This document shows positions 51,967 through 60,858 of a stretch of 64,000 nucleotides of DNA, piece after piece (the first letter of the stretch is position 1; every line of letters begins with the position of its first letter). The position numbers were made by a program, and so were the translations under genes. This stretch comes from Bradyrhizobium canariense (lineage in GTDB: Bacteria > Pseudomonadota > Alphaproteobacteria > Rhizobiales > Xanthobacteraceae). The stretch is taken from NCBI RefSeq assembly GCF_018130465.1, contig NZ_JAFCKJ010000002.1, forward strand, positions 744,001-808,000, read 5' to 3'. The notes under the pieces are model-generated. The model did no database searches and was not told where the DNA came from. It saw nothing but the letters and a program-made list of their open reading frames with translations.

Positions 51967-53634
51967 ATGCCTTCGCTCGACGCGCGTGGTGTGGCAAGTC
52001 TCCTGCGAGAGTACGCGCAGCGCACCGCCTTGCGAGGGGGCAACCCCTACCGGGCGAAAGCCTACGCTAAGGCCGCCGACAGCCTGGCGGCCCTTGCCGT
52101 CCCTCTGCATGTGCTGATCGCGGAAGATCGGCTCAAGGAGATCCCCGGCGTCGGCGAGGCGATCGCCGACATCATCACCAAGCTTCACAAGACGGGCTCT
52201 CATCCGAGCCTTGAGAAGCTCCGGAAGGAGATACCCGAGGGCGTGCTCGAGATGCTCGCCGTTCCCGGCCTCCGCCCCGAGAAGGTGCTGCGGCTTTACA
52301 AGGATCTCGGTATCACCTCCCTCGCCGAGTTGGAGGCCGCCGCCAAGGACGACCGTATCAAGAAGGCCAAAGGTCTCGGCGCCGCGCTGCAAGCCAAGAT
52401 CCTGCAGAACCTGGCCATCGCGAAAAGCGGAGAAGGCCGCCTCCATCTGCACCGTGCTGCCGTAATGCTCACGCACGCCAAGGATTCGCTTCGCAAGGCC
52501 CGCCCAGAGCTCAAGCGCGTGACCATCGCAGGCGACTTCCGCCGCGGCTGTGAACTCGTCGGCGAGCTCACGATCGTTGCGGAGACTGCCAAGGCCGACG
52601 AGTCGTCGAAGGCATCCGCGGCGGACGGACTGCAGATCCGCCTGTCTGACCGAAAACACTTCGGCGCAGCCCTTCTCTTCGCCACTGGCTCCGCCGCTCA
52701 CATCGAGCAGCTTCAAGCGATTGCCGGCGAGAAAGGAATGCGGTTGGAGATGGATGGGTTGCACAAGGGCCGCACTCTGATCGCCAATGATGAGATTGCC
52801 ATCTATCGCGCTCTCGGCCTGCCGTTCATCGATCCAGAGCTGCGAGAGGGGCTCGGCGAGGTCGAGCTGGCCCTGAAGGGCAAGCTGCCGAAGCTCGTCA
52901 CCGACGAGGATCTGCGCGGTATTCTTCACTGCCACACCGATGCCTCCGACGGCACCGAGACCCTGGCCAAGGCCACGCGCCAGCGTGGTTTCGAGTATTT
53001 CGGCGTCGCCGATCACTCCAAGTCCGCGCACTACGCGGGGGGTCTCTCGGAGGAAGAGATCGCGCAGCAGCACCGGGACGCCGACCGGTTGAATAAGCGC
53101 TTCGGCAAGGATTTCCGGATCCTTAAAGGCATCGAGTCCGACATCCTGGCCGACGGCTCGCTGGACTATGCGGAGGACGTGCTGCAGCGCTTCGACTTCG
53201 TGGTCGCCAGCATCCACGGCCGCTTCAAACTCGAGGCGCAGACGCAGCGCCTGCTGCGGGCCATCTCCGATCCTCACACCACCATCATCGGCCACATGAC
53301 CGGGCGGCAGCTGCAGCGGCGGCCAGGCTACGAAATCGACATCGAGAAGGTGCTTCGGGCATGCGCCAAGCATGACGTCGTGGTCGAGATCAACGCCCAC
53401 CCGTGGCGCCTCGACCTGGATTGGCGCTGGCACCAGGCCGCACTCGACTTCGGCTGCATGGTGAGCATCAATCCGGATGCCCACTCGATCACCGAGCTCG
53501 ACCACATGCACTGGGGCGTCGAGATGGCTCGGAAGGGCGGTGTTCCCGCCGACCGGATCCTGAACGCGATGGCTCTTCCGGAGATCACGCGCTACTTCCG
53601 CCAGAAGCGACGCTCGGTCGCCCGGGCCGCCTGA
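51967..53634 (+). CDS. polX: PolX family protein (polymerase X + PHP), polymerase active site lost
   Basis: A 555-residue protein with the PolX layout: an 8-kDa-like N-terminal region and HhH motifs (KEIPGVGEAIADIITK, LAVPGLRPEKVLRL), a palm region, and a PHP nuclease C-terminus. In the palm the catalytic Asps are missing: AGDFRRGCELVGELTIVAE has GELTI where GDIDL is expected, and the third carboxylate reads LQIRL. The PHP metal ligands look intact: GILHCHTDASDG, DHSK, GIESDIL, ASIHGR and EINAHPWR. A 3'-5' exonuclease/AP-site role without synthesis is likely (inference). One-base TGATG overlap with the next gene. Confidence 0.85.
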   Translation: MPSLDARGVASLLREYAQRTALRGGNPYRAKAYAKAADSLAALAVPLHVLIAEDRLKEIPGVGEAIADIITKLHKTGSHPSLEKLRKEIPEGVLEMLAVPGLRPEKVLRLYKDLGITSLAELEAAAKDDRIKKAKGLGAALQAKILQNLAIAKSGEGRLHLHRAAVMLTHAKDSLRKARPELKRVTIAGDFRRGCELVGELTIVAETAKADESSKASAADGLQIRLSDRKHFGAALLFATGSAAHIEQLQAIAGEKGMRLEMDGLHKGRTLIANDEIAIYRALGLPFIDPELREGLGEVELALKGKLPKLVTDEDLRGILHCHTDASDGTETLAKATRQRGFEYFGVADHSKSAHYAGGLSEEEIAQQHRDADRLNKRFGKDFRILKGIESDILADGSLDYAEDVLQRFDFVVASIHGRFKLEAQTQRLLRAISDPHTTIIGHMTGRQLQRRPGYEIDIEKVLRACAKHDVVVEINAHPWRLDLDWRWHQAALDFGCMVSINPDAHSITELDHMHWGVEMARKGGVPADRILNAMALPEITRYFRQKRRSVARAA

Positions 53635-54197
53635 TGCAGCAGGCGCACGCGATCAGGCTGAACGGCACCGTGGTCGCGGTCGCCGCCGATCGGGGTCACC
53701 ACTTCGGCAAGCCGCCGCAGGATCGGATCGTGCTGGTGGAGGGCCATGGGGTCGAAGGCGACGCCCACGCCGGCGCGTTCGTTCGGCACCGCTATCTCGC
53801 CCGCCGGCAGCCCCGCCTACCCAATCTCCGGCAGGTTCACCTGATTCCGGCCGAGCTCTTTGCATCCCTCTCGGATGCCGGCTTCCAGGTCGCAGCGGGT
53901 GCCCTCGGCGAGAATATCACCACGACTGGCCTCGACCTCGAGCGGATGCCGCTCGGGACTCTGATCGAGCTCGGACCCACGGCGATCATCGAACTGACCG
54001 GCCTCCGGACGCCCTGTGTCCTCATCGACCGTTTCCAGGCCGGCTTGAAACGGCAGGTGCTGTCGTCGGCGGAAACGGGCCCTCCATTCAAATGCGGGGT
54101 GCTGGGCGTGGTCAGGGCCGCCGGAGCCGTCGCGACTGGCGATGCCGCGCGGGTTCGGCTCCCGTCCCCCTCATTTCGTGCCTTGCCGGCTCTGTAG
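53634..54197 (+). CDS. MOSC domain protein
   Basis: A 187-residue single MOSC-domain protein: HHFGKPPQDRIVLVEGHGVE, GDAHAG, LPNLRQVHLIPAELFASL, GALGENITTTGLDL and TGLRTPCVLIDRFQAGLKR, whose Cys is the molybdenum-cofactor-linked one. Such proteins may handle sulfur or Moco-bound compounds. It starts within the polX stop codon. A decayed copy lies at 57646-57880. Confidence 0.85.
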   Translation: MQQAHAIRLNGTVVAVAADRGHHFGKPPQDRIVLVEGHGVEGDAHAGAFVRHRYLARRQPRLPNLRQVHLIPAELFASLSDAGFQVAAGALGENITTTGLDLERMPLGTLIELGPTAIIELTGLRTPCVLIDRFQAGLKRQVLSSAETGPPFKCGVLGVVRAAGAVATGDAARVRLPSPSFRALPAL

Positions 54198-54423
54198 GGA
54201 GACCCGTACGCAAGTCGGCGGCCCGATATCCGATCGCCGCCTAGAACTTCAACAGCAGATCGATGTGTTCCTTGATCCGCGCGCGTCATCTTCAGCTGGT
54301 GCTGGCGGCCGCTGAGCCGCCGGTGATGATCGTGGTAGGCGTCGAGCAGCAACGATCGCCCCAACTCGAAGGGAGGTCGAGGCAAGCGTGGGACCCCCGA
54401 AGCCTTCATTCAATTTGTCGGAC

Positions 54424-54449
54424 GGAACTGACGATGCATCCTCCTCGTT
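54424..54449 (+). promoter_or_regulatory. EcfG-type general stress promoter (DNA ligase 2)
   Basis: ACGGAAC, 17 bases, CGTTCC lies about 30 bases before the ligase start codon. It runs over an upstream in-frame ATG (54434), which argues for the start at 54479. Confidence 0.6.
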
Positions 54450-54478
54450 CCTACCCTCCGTCACCCCTTCGTTCAGCC

Positions 54479-55426
54479 ATGGCCCGAAAATCGACCCTAG
54501 CTCCTCGCCTGCAGCCTATGCTGGCCACGCTGACCGATTCACCATTCGACGATCCCAATTGGGTCTTCGAGGACAAATTCGATGGTTTCCGCATGGTCTC
54601 GGAAATCCTAGGCGGTCGCGTGGTGCTCTACAGCCGCAACGGGAAGATCATCAGCCACTCCTATGTCGAGGTCGCGAAAGCGCTTGAGGGAGTGAAGGCG
54701 GACGCCGTGATCGATGGCGAGCTCGTCGCGATCGGGAAGGACGGGGTATCCCATTTCCAGTTGCTTCAAAACGCCCTGCGCCACGAGGCTAAGCTTTTGT
54801 ACTGCGCGTTCGACCTCATGTTCGCAGACGGCGAGGATCTGCGCGCGCTGCCGCTCCTCGAACGCAAGAAGCGGCTCAAGGCCCTCCTGCCGCGCCATAA
54901 GCTGATCGCGTTCAGCAACCACCGGAAGGGCAACGGCACAAAGTTCTTTGCAGAAGCCGAGCTCAGACATCTCGAAGGTATCATGGCCAAGCGCGCCGAC
55001 AGCCCGTACGCGTCCGGACGCCGGACCGCCGATTGGCTGAAGGTGAAGACCGCGCAGCGGCAGGAGGTAGTGATCGCCGGCTTCACGGCGCCGAGGCGAA
55101 CCCGGCCATTCTTCGGCGCCCTCGTGCTGGCGATACGCGACGACGATGCATGGCGGTACATCGGCCACGTCGGCACCGGTTTCAGCCACCAAGTTCTCGA
55201 AGAGCTTCACCGCAAGCTCGTGAGGCTCAAGACAGCCAAGTCGCCCTTCCCTGGCAAGGTGAAGGATGAACGGGTTACGACCTGGGTGCGTCCTTCGTTG
55301 GTCGCGGAAGTGAAATTCGCGGAGTGGACCAGCAAGGGCGAGCTGCGCCAGCCGGTCTATCTCGGCCTGAGGTCCGACAAAAATGCCAAGGACGTCGTTC
55401 GCGAAAAGAAGTGGTCGCGAAAATAA
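54479..55426 (+). CDS. ATP-dependent DNA ligase (LigD ligase-domain type), second copy
   Basis: A 315-residue ligase. The KxDG box is VFEDKFDGFRM; LYSRNGKIIS, AVIDGELVAIG, LLYCAFDLMFADG, LEGIMAKRADSPY and TADWLKVK follow as the nucleotidyltransferase motifs, with a C-terminal OB-fold (VIAGFTAPRRTRP...). It is only distantly similar to the ligase at 48389. No primase or nuclease domain. It has a clear EcfG-type promoter and follows the polX-MOSC operon. Confidence 0.88.
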   Translation: MARKSTLAPRLQPMLATLTDSPFDDPNWVFEDKFDGFRMVSEILGGRVVLYSRNGKIISHSYVEVAKALEGVKADAVIDGELVAIGKDGVSHFQLLQNALRHEAKLLYCAFDLMFADGEDLRALPLLERKKRLKALLPRHKLIAFSNHRKGNGTKFFAEAELRHLEGIMAKRADSPYASGRRTADWLKVKTAQRQEVVIAGFTAPRRTRPFFGALVLAIRDDDAWRYIGHVGTGFSHQVLEELHRKLVRLKTAKSPFPGKVKDERVTTWVRPSLVAEVKFAEWTSKGELRQPVYLGLRSDKNAKDVVREKKWSRK

Positions 55427-55457
55427 TGCCGCCGAGACGAAACGTTCGATCTGGAGT

Positions 55458-56291
55458 TCAGATGGCGGCGCGCTCGGACGCCGAAGGCCACGGCAGTAGG
55501 GGCGGCAGGCCGAGCGCCTTGCGTACCGGTCCGAACGACCTCCGGTGAGCTGCGCATGCACCAAGCCTGGCGAGCGCCTCATAATGAGCCGGCACCGGAT
55601 AGCCCTTGTGAACCGCGAATCCGTAGCCGGGGTGACGCTCGTCGAGTGTCCGCATTCGGGTGTCGCGCTCGACTTTCGCGAGGATGGAGGCGGCCGCAAT
55701 GCTGGCGGACTTGGCGTCACCTTTAATGATGGACTGCTGAGGGATGTCGATTTCCTTCAACCGCTTCGCATCGATCAGCAAGTGCTGCGGCGTCAATCCC
55801 AGCCCCCTGACCGCGCGCTGCATGGCCTGGATGCCCGCCCAATAGATGTTTATCGTGTCGATCTCCTCGACCTCTACGAACGCCACGCACCAACTCTCTG
55901 CCTTTTCCTTGATTTCCTTCGCGAGTTCTTCGCGAGCGGCGGCGTCGAGTTTTTTCGAGTCGTCGATTCCGATTATCCTCGTGCCGGGCTTCAGTATAAC
56001 GGCGCCAGCAGAGACTGGCCCGGCAAGAGGGCTCATTCCCGCCTCGTCCACGCCTGCGACGGCATGATGGCCGCTTTCCCAGAGAGAGCTCTCGAAGCGA
56101 AGCATCTTTCGCAGGCGCTGCCCCTCGGACCTATTCTCGGAGCGCCGTTTATCGATTGACGCAAGGATGGCACGGGCTCCCGGGCGGGCGTCGGCCCGCA
56201 AGATCTGCTCGACGCTGGCCTCAAGTGGTCTTTTCTCGACGACATAGCGCTGACGCAATACGTTTAGTGAATACTGGGACATAGCGGCCAT
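55458..56291 (-). CDS. rnhB: Ribonuclease HII with an N-terminal extension
   Basis: A 277-residue RNase HII. The catalytic acidic residues are in AVAGVDEAGMSPLAGPV, IGIDDSKKLD and LLIDAKRLKE; SIIKGDAKSASIAAASILAK is conserved. An N-terminal extension of about 75 residues (QYSLNVLRQRYVVEKRPLEA) is not part of the usual enzyme. Removes ribonucleotides and RNA primers from DNA. Start at 56291 or 56282 is unsettled. A housekeeping copy elsewhere is likely (not seen here). Confidence 0.88.
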   Translation of the reverse strand: MAAMSQYSLNVLRQRYVVEKRPLEASVEQILRADARPGARAILASIDKRRSENRSEGQRLRKMLRFESSLWESGHHAVAGVDEAGMSPLAGPVSAGAVILKPGTRIIGIDDSKKLDAAAREELAKEIKEKAESWCVAFVEVEEIDTINIYWAGIQAMQRAVRGLGLTPQHLLIDAKRLKEIDIPQQSIIKGDAKSASIAAASILAKVERDTRMRTLDERHPGYGFAVHKGYPVPAHYEALARLGACAAHRRSFGPVRKALGLPPLLPWPSASERAAI

Positions 56292-56538
56292 CGTGAAGTG
56301 ACTGTGGGGAGGTGTCGGTGAAATTTGTGGCGATTGTCTGAAGTTAGACCATCCCGCCCTCATCGACGGCGCAGCGCCTTGTCGAAAGGAACCGGCCCGG
56401 CTCTCCATCTTAGGTCTTCTGCGCGGCCTCCAAATTTCACATCGCGTCCACCAAACGTCCGAGGGGAACCAACCGGTGTCTTCCTCCCTTTAGCAAGGGC
56501 GGAGCCTCGATCCAGGGTGCTTCCGAGGGGACCGGCCC

Positions 56539-57642
56539 ATGCTCCGACAAACCAGCAACGAAGAAGAGGTTCTGGACCGCACCGCCTACGTCGCGGCCAC
56601 CATCGCGGAAGAAGGCCTCCGCTATGTCAGCGACTCCGCGCCTGGGTACACCCGCAAGCGGACTGGAACCACTTTCAGCTACTACGACAAGGACGGCAAG
56701 CGCATCACCGATGCGGCCGTCATCCGACGCATCAAATCAATCGGCATCCCGCCGGCCTACGAGTCCGTGTGGATCTGCCCGTCGTCGAACGGCCACATCC
56801 AGGCAACCGGGCTCGATGCGCGGGGTCGCAAGCAGTATCGCTACCATCCGAAGTGGCGCGAGCTCCGAGACCAGAACAAGTATGAGCATATCATCCTGTT
56901 CGCTGCCGCGCTGCCCGCGTTGCGGGAGCGGGTCGCCGCCGACATGAAGCGAGACGGACTGCCCCGCGAGAAGGTGCTGGCCACGATCGTCAGTCTTCTG
57001 GAGAAGACATTGATCCGGGTCGGCAATGCCGAGTATGCCGAGAAAAACAAGTCCTACGGGCTCACCACCATGCGCCGCAAGCACGTCGCGGTCGGGCGCG
57101 GCGTCCTTCGTTTCGACTTCACGGGCAAGTCGGGCAAACAATGGAAGCTTCGCGTCGAGGACAAGCGGATAGCCGCGATCGTGAAGCGCTGCGCCGAGAT
57201 CCCGGGACATGAGCTCTTCAAGTACCTCGACGACGACGGACAGCCCCGCACTGTCGATTCCGGCGACGTCAACGCCTACATCAAGGACATCACGGGGGAG
57301 GACTTCAGCGCCAAAGATTTTCGGACTTGGGCGGGAACCGTTCTGGCGGCGTTGGCGCTTGCCGAATTCAAGAAGTACGACAGCCAGGCCGAGGCGAAGC
57401 GCAACGTCGTCGCCGCGATCGAAAGCGTCTCGAAGCAGCTCGGCAACACACCGGCCATCTGCCGCAAGTGCTACGTGCACCCGGAAGTCCTTAACGCCTA
57501 CATGTCAGGTGACCTCGCGAAGATGATTGAGGCCGAGATCGCGCAGAAGTTCAAGCGTCAGTACGCCAAGCTCACTTCCGACGAGATCGTGGTGCTGGCA
57601 TTTCTCCGGAAACGTCTCGATTCTCTGACGGTGCCCGCCTAG
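56539..57642 (+). CDS. DNA topoisomerase IB
   Basis: A 367-residue poxvirus-type topoisomerase IB: RYVSDSAPGYTRKRTGTTFS, GIPPAYESVWICPSSNGHIQ, ATGLDARGRKQYRYHPKWRE, YGLTTMRRKHVAVG and KDFRTWAGTVLAALAL are family marks, and the nucleophile is the Tyr of CRKCYVHPEVL near the C-terminus. Relaxes supercoils without ATP. Several such genes occur in rhizobial stress loci with Ku. Single gene, divergent from rnhB. Confidence 0.9.
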   Translation: MLRQTSNEEEVLDRTAYVAATIAEEGLRYVSDSAPGYTRKRTGTTFSYYDKDGKRITDAAVIRRIKSIGIPPAYESVWICPSSNGHIQATGLDARGRKQYRYHPKWRELRDQNKYEHIILFAAALPALRERVAADMKRDGLPREKVLATIVSLLEKTLIRVGNAEYAEKNKSYGLTTMRRKHVAVGRGVLRFDFTGKSGKQWKLRVEDKRIAAIVKRCAEIPGHELFKYLDDDGQPRTVDSGDVNAYIKDITGEDFSAKDFRTWAGTVLAALALAEFKKYDSQAEAKRNVVAAIESVSKQLGNTPAICRKCYVHPEVLNAYMSGDLAKMIEAEIAQKFKRQYAKLTSDEIVVLAFLRKRLDSLTVPA

Positions 57643-57645
57643 CCG

Positions 57646-57880
57646 GGCCTACCCGGTCTCCGGACGCCTGCGTCCTCCTCGATGCTTTAGGCACGCCTCG
57701 GCTGGTGCTCTCGTCGGCAAAAAGGGGCCTTCCATTCAAAACCGGGGTGCTGGGCGTGGTGCGGGTCGGCGAGACGGTCGCTTACCGCGCAGGTTTGGTT
57801 TCCGCCCTCGCCATTCGCGCCTGCCGGCTCGGTAGAAGGACTCGTGCACAAGTCGCCGTCCCGATACCCGAAGCAATACC
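57646..57880 (+). pseudogene. MOSC gene remnant plus duplicated spacer
   Basis: The stretch mirrors the 3' end of the MOSC gene and the DNA after it (53999-54240): GGTCTCCGGACGCC...GTCCTC, then TCGTCGGCAAAAAGG and CATTCAAAACCGGGGTGCTG, and on to a matching spacer (GCCGGCTCGGTAG...). Frame is lost in several places. The remaining 130 bp up to 58013 contain no gene. Confidence 0.6.
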
Positions 57881-58013
57881 GTTCTTAGGTCGGAATAGCC
57901 TGGCCGCAAACAACGTAACGGCGGTACGCTTGGGGGTAGGAGGCAATCGACAGTCCGGGACTATTTCGACCGCCGCGCCCAGCCGGAGGCTTCTTCTTTG
58001 GCTTCGATCCACC

Positions 58014-58436
58014 TCAAGAGGCGTTCGCTCTCGCGCGTTCGCGCGCCTCACGACGCCGTTGGCGGCGTTCGCGCCGCCGCTTGGCACGGTCGGCAGGTTG
58101 CCGCAGCGGAGGAACCGTCGCTGTCTCGGATACCAGTTTGGGAGCCTCATCGGCTGCGGCCTGTTGGGCCGGCGCGGATGCCTCCGAGCGCGCTTCCATG
58201 AATTCAAGCACTGTTCGACCTTTTGCCGTGATCTTCCAGCCCCCGCTGATGCGTTCGACTAAGCCTTGAGAAAAGATGTCGAGGTCGGGGACCTGCCCAG
58301 CGAGGCGCTTGGTCCGGTCCGCCCAATCGCGGCCGCTGGTCGCCAGAATGGCCATGTCGCGCTTGAGGTCCTCCATGACTGCGAAGCCGTCCGGATAGCC
58401 CACCAGGATCTTCAGCACCGTGACTTGGAAATTCAC
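58014..58436 (-). CDS. Winged-helix-like protein, copy 1 of a duplicated cassette
   Basis: A 140-residue protein: MNFQVTVLKILVGYPDGFAV, MEDLKRDMAILATSGRDWAD and RISGGWKITAKGRTVLEFME give a winged helix-turn-helix outline, followed by an acidic linker and a strongly basic Arg-rich tail. A near copy is at 63026-63430. It follows by 15 bp a small helical gene also duplicated. Function unknown, DNA binding likely. Confidence 0.72.
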   Translation of the reverse strand: MNFQVTVLKILVGYPDGFAVMEDLKRDMAILATSGRDWADRTKRLAGQVPDLDIFSQGLVERISGGWKITAKGRTVLEFMEARSEASAPAQQAAADEAPKLVSETATVPPLRQPADRAKRRRERRQRRREARERARANAS

Positions 58437-58451
58437 GCCCGCCTCGACCGA

Positions 58452-58652
58452 TCAGCGCCACATCGTGGGTGCACGCGAAAGGGCATCACGGCCTACCTGC
58501 CTGAGCTCGTCTAGCGATACCTCACCTTTGGTAGCAGCCTCCAGTATCTTTGAGGCGACATGGGTACGCGCTCCGATCTCGCGGTGCGAAACGCTCTCGC
58601 AAACCTCGTTTAAGACCGCGCGCAATAGCGCAGTAGTTGACGGATCGAACAT
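58452..58652 (-). CDS. Small helical protein, copy 1 of a duplicated cassette
   Basis: A 66-residue protein opening MFDPSTTALLRAVLNEVCES with ARTHVASKILEAATKGEVSL and a helix to the end. Its second copy is at 63443-63643 (MFDPATTALLRAVLDEVCEE). The repeated pair suggests the two proteins act together. An upstream extension to 58691 is rejected because the copy lacks it. Confidence 0.7.
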   Translation of the reverse strand: MFDPSTTALLRAVLNEVCESVSHREIGARTHVASKILEAATKGEVSLDELRQVGRDALSRAPTMWR

Positions 58653-58831
58653 GAATGCCCGCAGAAGGGAAAACCCTATCATAGCCAACACTTCGCGTGC
58701 CGCGATTCAAAAATGTTAACGATTGCGATAGGCCAGTTGGTCTGACCGACCTTTTGGAAATTGCCTCCACGGTGGACTTGCCTTGCAAGATCAGGCAATT
58801 CGTAAGGCTATCTTCGAGATCAGGAAGTCGC

Positions 58832-60235
58832 GTGTCGAGATACCGAGCTTATAGGCAGGTCGTTCTTTCGATGTCGGTAGTCATGCTCCTGGCAGCCGGC
58901 GCCGCGGCCCAAGAGGATAAGAAGACCGACGACGACAAGCCGGCCGATCCGGACACGGGTGAGAGCACCGTGGAGGAAAAGACGCTCGGCCTTCTTCCCA
59001 ATCCGCTGCAGAAGTACGGCGTGAAGTTCGCGGCCACTTACATCGGCGAGGCGTTTGGTAATGCCTCCGGCGGCTTGAAACAGGGCGCAATCTACGAAGG
59101 CCGCCTCAACCTCGCGGTGGATGTCGATCTGCAGAAGCTCGTCGGCATCGACAAGCTCACTTTTCACGCCAACATGTTCCAGATCCATGGCGACGGCCTG
59201 TCCCGGAGCAATCTTCAGAACTTCTTCGTCGTCAGCGGAATCGAGGCTCTGCCCGCAACGCGCCTCTACGAAGCGTATTTCGAGAAGCAGTGGGGCGCGA
59301 AGAGGATCTCGCTGAAGGTGGGTCAGCTTGCTGCCGACAGCGAATTCTTCAACACCAAATATACAGACGTGTTCACGAACGCCTCAATGGGTTGGCCCGC
59401 GATCACGTCGCTCAATCTGCCCAGCGGCGGACCTTCGCCACCTTTGGCGGCCATGGGCGCAAGGCTACTGGCCAACGTGACCGACCAGCTTTCCGTTCTG
59501 GGTGGGATCTTCGACGGCGACCAGGCAGGACCCGGACCGGGCGACCCGCAGGAGCGCAATCGCTACGGCGTCAATTTCCGCGTCAACGATCCGCCGTTGT
59601 TACTGGGGCAGATCCAGTACGCCTGGAACAACAAGAAGGGCGATCCCAACCTGACCGGCCAGATCAAGTTCGGCGGCTGGCGGCACTTTGGCTCTTTCGC
59701 GGATCAACAGATCGCGTCGAACGGCAGCTCGCTCGCCGCTGCCGGTAGCAGCGGCGAGCCGCTATTGCTCGCAGGAGACATCGGTGGTTGGGCGGTCTTC
59801 GAGCAACAGATCTACCGCGTGCCTCACAGCGACGATCGCGGGATCGGTGTGTTTGCAAGGGCCGCCGGCGCGCCCGCTGATCGCAACCTGATCGATCTCT
59901 ACGCTGATGCCGGCGTCGAGTTCATTGGGCTTCGTGACGACCGGCCCGATGACAAGTTCGGGATCGCCGCGGGCTATGCCCATGTGTCCAAACGGGCGCA
60001 GGCGCTCGACGCCGACTACCGCATGCTGGTGAATCCCAACTGGCCCTCGCGAAACTTCGAGGGGTTGCTGACGACGGTCTACCAATACCAGATAAAGGAG
60101 GGCTGGTCGTTGCAGCCAAACTTCCAATACATCATCCACCCGGGCGGCGGCGCCACCGGGCAGGCGACGCCATTCGCCGGCAAGGCCCTCAAAAATGCGT
60201 CGGTATTCGGCCTCAGGACGATGCTCAAATTCTAG
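58832..60235 (+). CDS. OprB-type carbohydrate-selective porin
   Basis: A 467-residue outer-membrane protein with signal peptide (RQVVLSMSVVMLLAAGAAAQ) and an acidic mature start (EDKKTDDDKPADPDTGE). The body has the OprB pattern: GVKFAATYIGEAFGNASGGL, YEGRLNLAVDVDLQKLVGID, FHANMFQIHGDGLSRSNLQN and a beta-barrel ending GLRTMLKF. A GTG start at 58832 after AGGAAG is chosen as the upstream frame is not protein-like. Takes up sugars or related solutes (family knowledge). Confidence 0.88.
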   Translation: MSRYRAYRQVVLSMSVVMLLAAGAAAQEDKKTDDDKPADPDTGESTVEEKTLGLLPNPLQKYGVKFAATYIGEAFGNASGGLKQGAIYEGRLNLAVDVDLQKLVGIDKLTFHANMFQIHGDGLSRSNLQNFFVVSGIEALPATRLYEAYFEKQWGAKRISLKVGQLAADSEFFNTKYTDVFTNASMGWPAITSLNLPSGGPSPPLAAMGARLLANVTDQLSVLGGIFDGDQAGPGPGDPQERNRYGVNFRVNDPPLLLGQIQYAWNNKKGDPNLTGQIKFGGWRHFGSFADQQIASNGSSLAAAGSSGEPLLLAGDIGGWAVFEQQIYRVPHSDDRGIGVFARAAGAPADRNLIDLYADAGVEFIGLRDDRPDDKFGIAAGYAHVSKRAQALDADYRMLVNPNWPSRNFEGLLTTVYQYQIKEGWSLQPNFQYIIHPGGGATGQATPFAGKALKNASVFGLRTMLKF

Positions 60236-60340
60236 CCCGTGCGCATCACACGGAATCTGCTCAGGGAGACCTCGTGCAGATGAACACGATGGTGCAGGTG
60301 GCATCAGAGCGCCCCCCATGTCGTCTTCCGGGCGGACATC

Positions 60341-60856
60341 TCATTGAGCCTTTTCAGCCTGCTCGCGGTCGCGCAAGCCTCGGGCAAGTTGATCAACAGA
60401 CGTCTCCTGCGCCAATTCGTCTTGTTGGCAATCCTCGTCATCGACATTCAGCCGCCTGGCAAGCTTCTGCAATATTCTCAAAGACCGCGTCGCCTCCCGT
60501 TCAGAGAGGAGATTAATCTGAAGTTCTAGACGATCTCGCTTTTCCAAAATGCGGTCGGTCGCATTTTGGCGAATGAGGACACAGGAGGTGAGAAGTACCG
60601 CCTCCAGCGCGAGGAATGTCCCGAGCAGCGGGAACGGGAATGGATCAAGCGCGCGATCGGGGAATACCCCGCCGAAGGCAATCCAACACACCACCGCCCC
60701 GCACTGCAGCACAACGAACTGCGGAGTGCCCGCGAACGATCCGATGGCGTGAAAAACACGATGATGAAGAGCGATCTTTTCCTCATCCTGCTTTTCAAGC
60801 CGCAGGATGGCGTCGATATTTTCTACCGGTCTTTTCGATGATGCCGGCGTTGACAT
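60341..60856 (-). CDS. DUF1003 membrane protein
   Basis: A 171-residue membrane protein: FVVLQCGAVVCWIAFGG and FPFPLLGTFLALEAVLLTSCV form two hydrophobic segments, followed by LIRQNATDRILEKRDRLELQ and INLLSEREATRSLRILQKLA, the DUF1003 signature. Function unknown. The gene follows by 2 bp an iron permease-like gene in the same direction, so the two are an operon. Confidence 0.86.
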   Translation of the reverse strand: MSTPASSKRPVENIDAILRLEKQDEEKIALHHRVFHAIGSFAGTPQFVVLQCGAVVCWIAFGGVFPDRALDPFPFPLLGTFLALEAVLLTSCVLIRQNATDRILEKRDRLELQINLLSEREATRSLRILQKLARRLNVDDEDCQQDELAQETSVDQLARGLRDREQAEKAQ

Positions 60857-60858
60857 CG

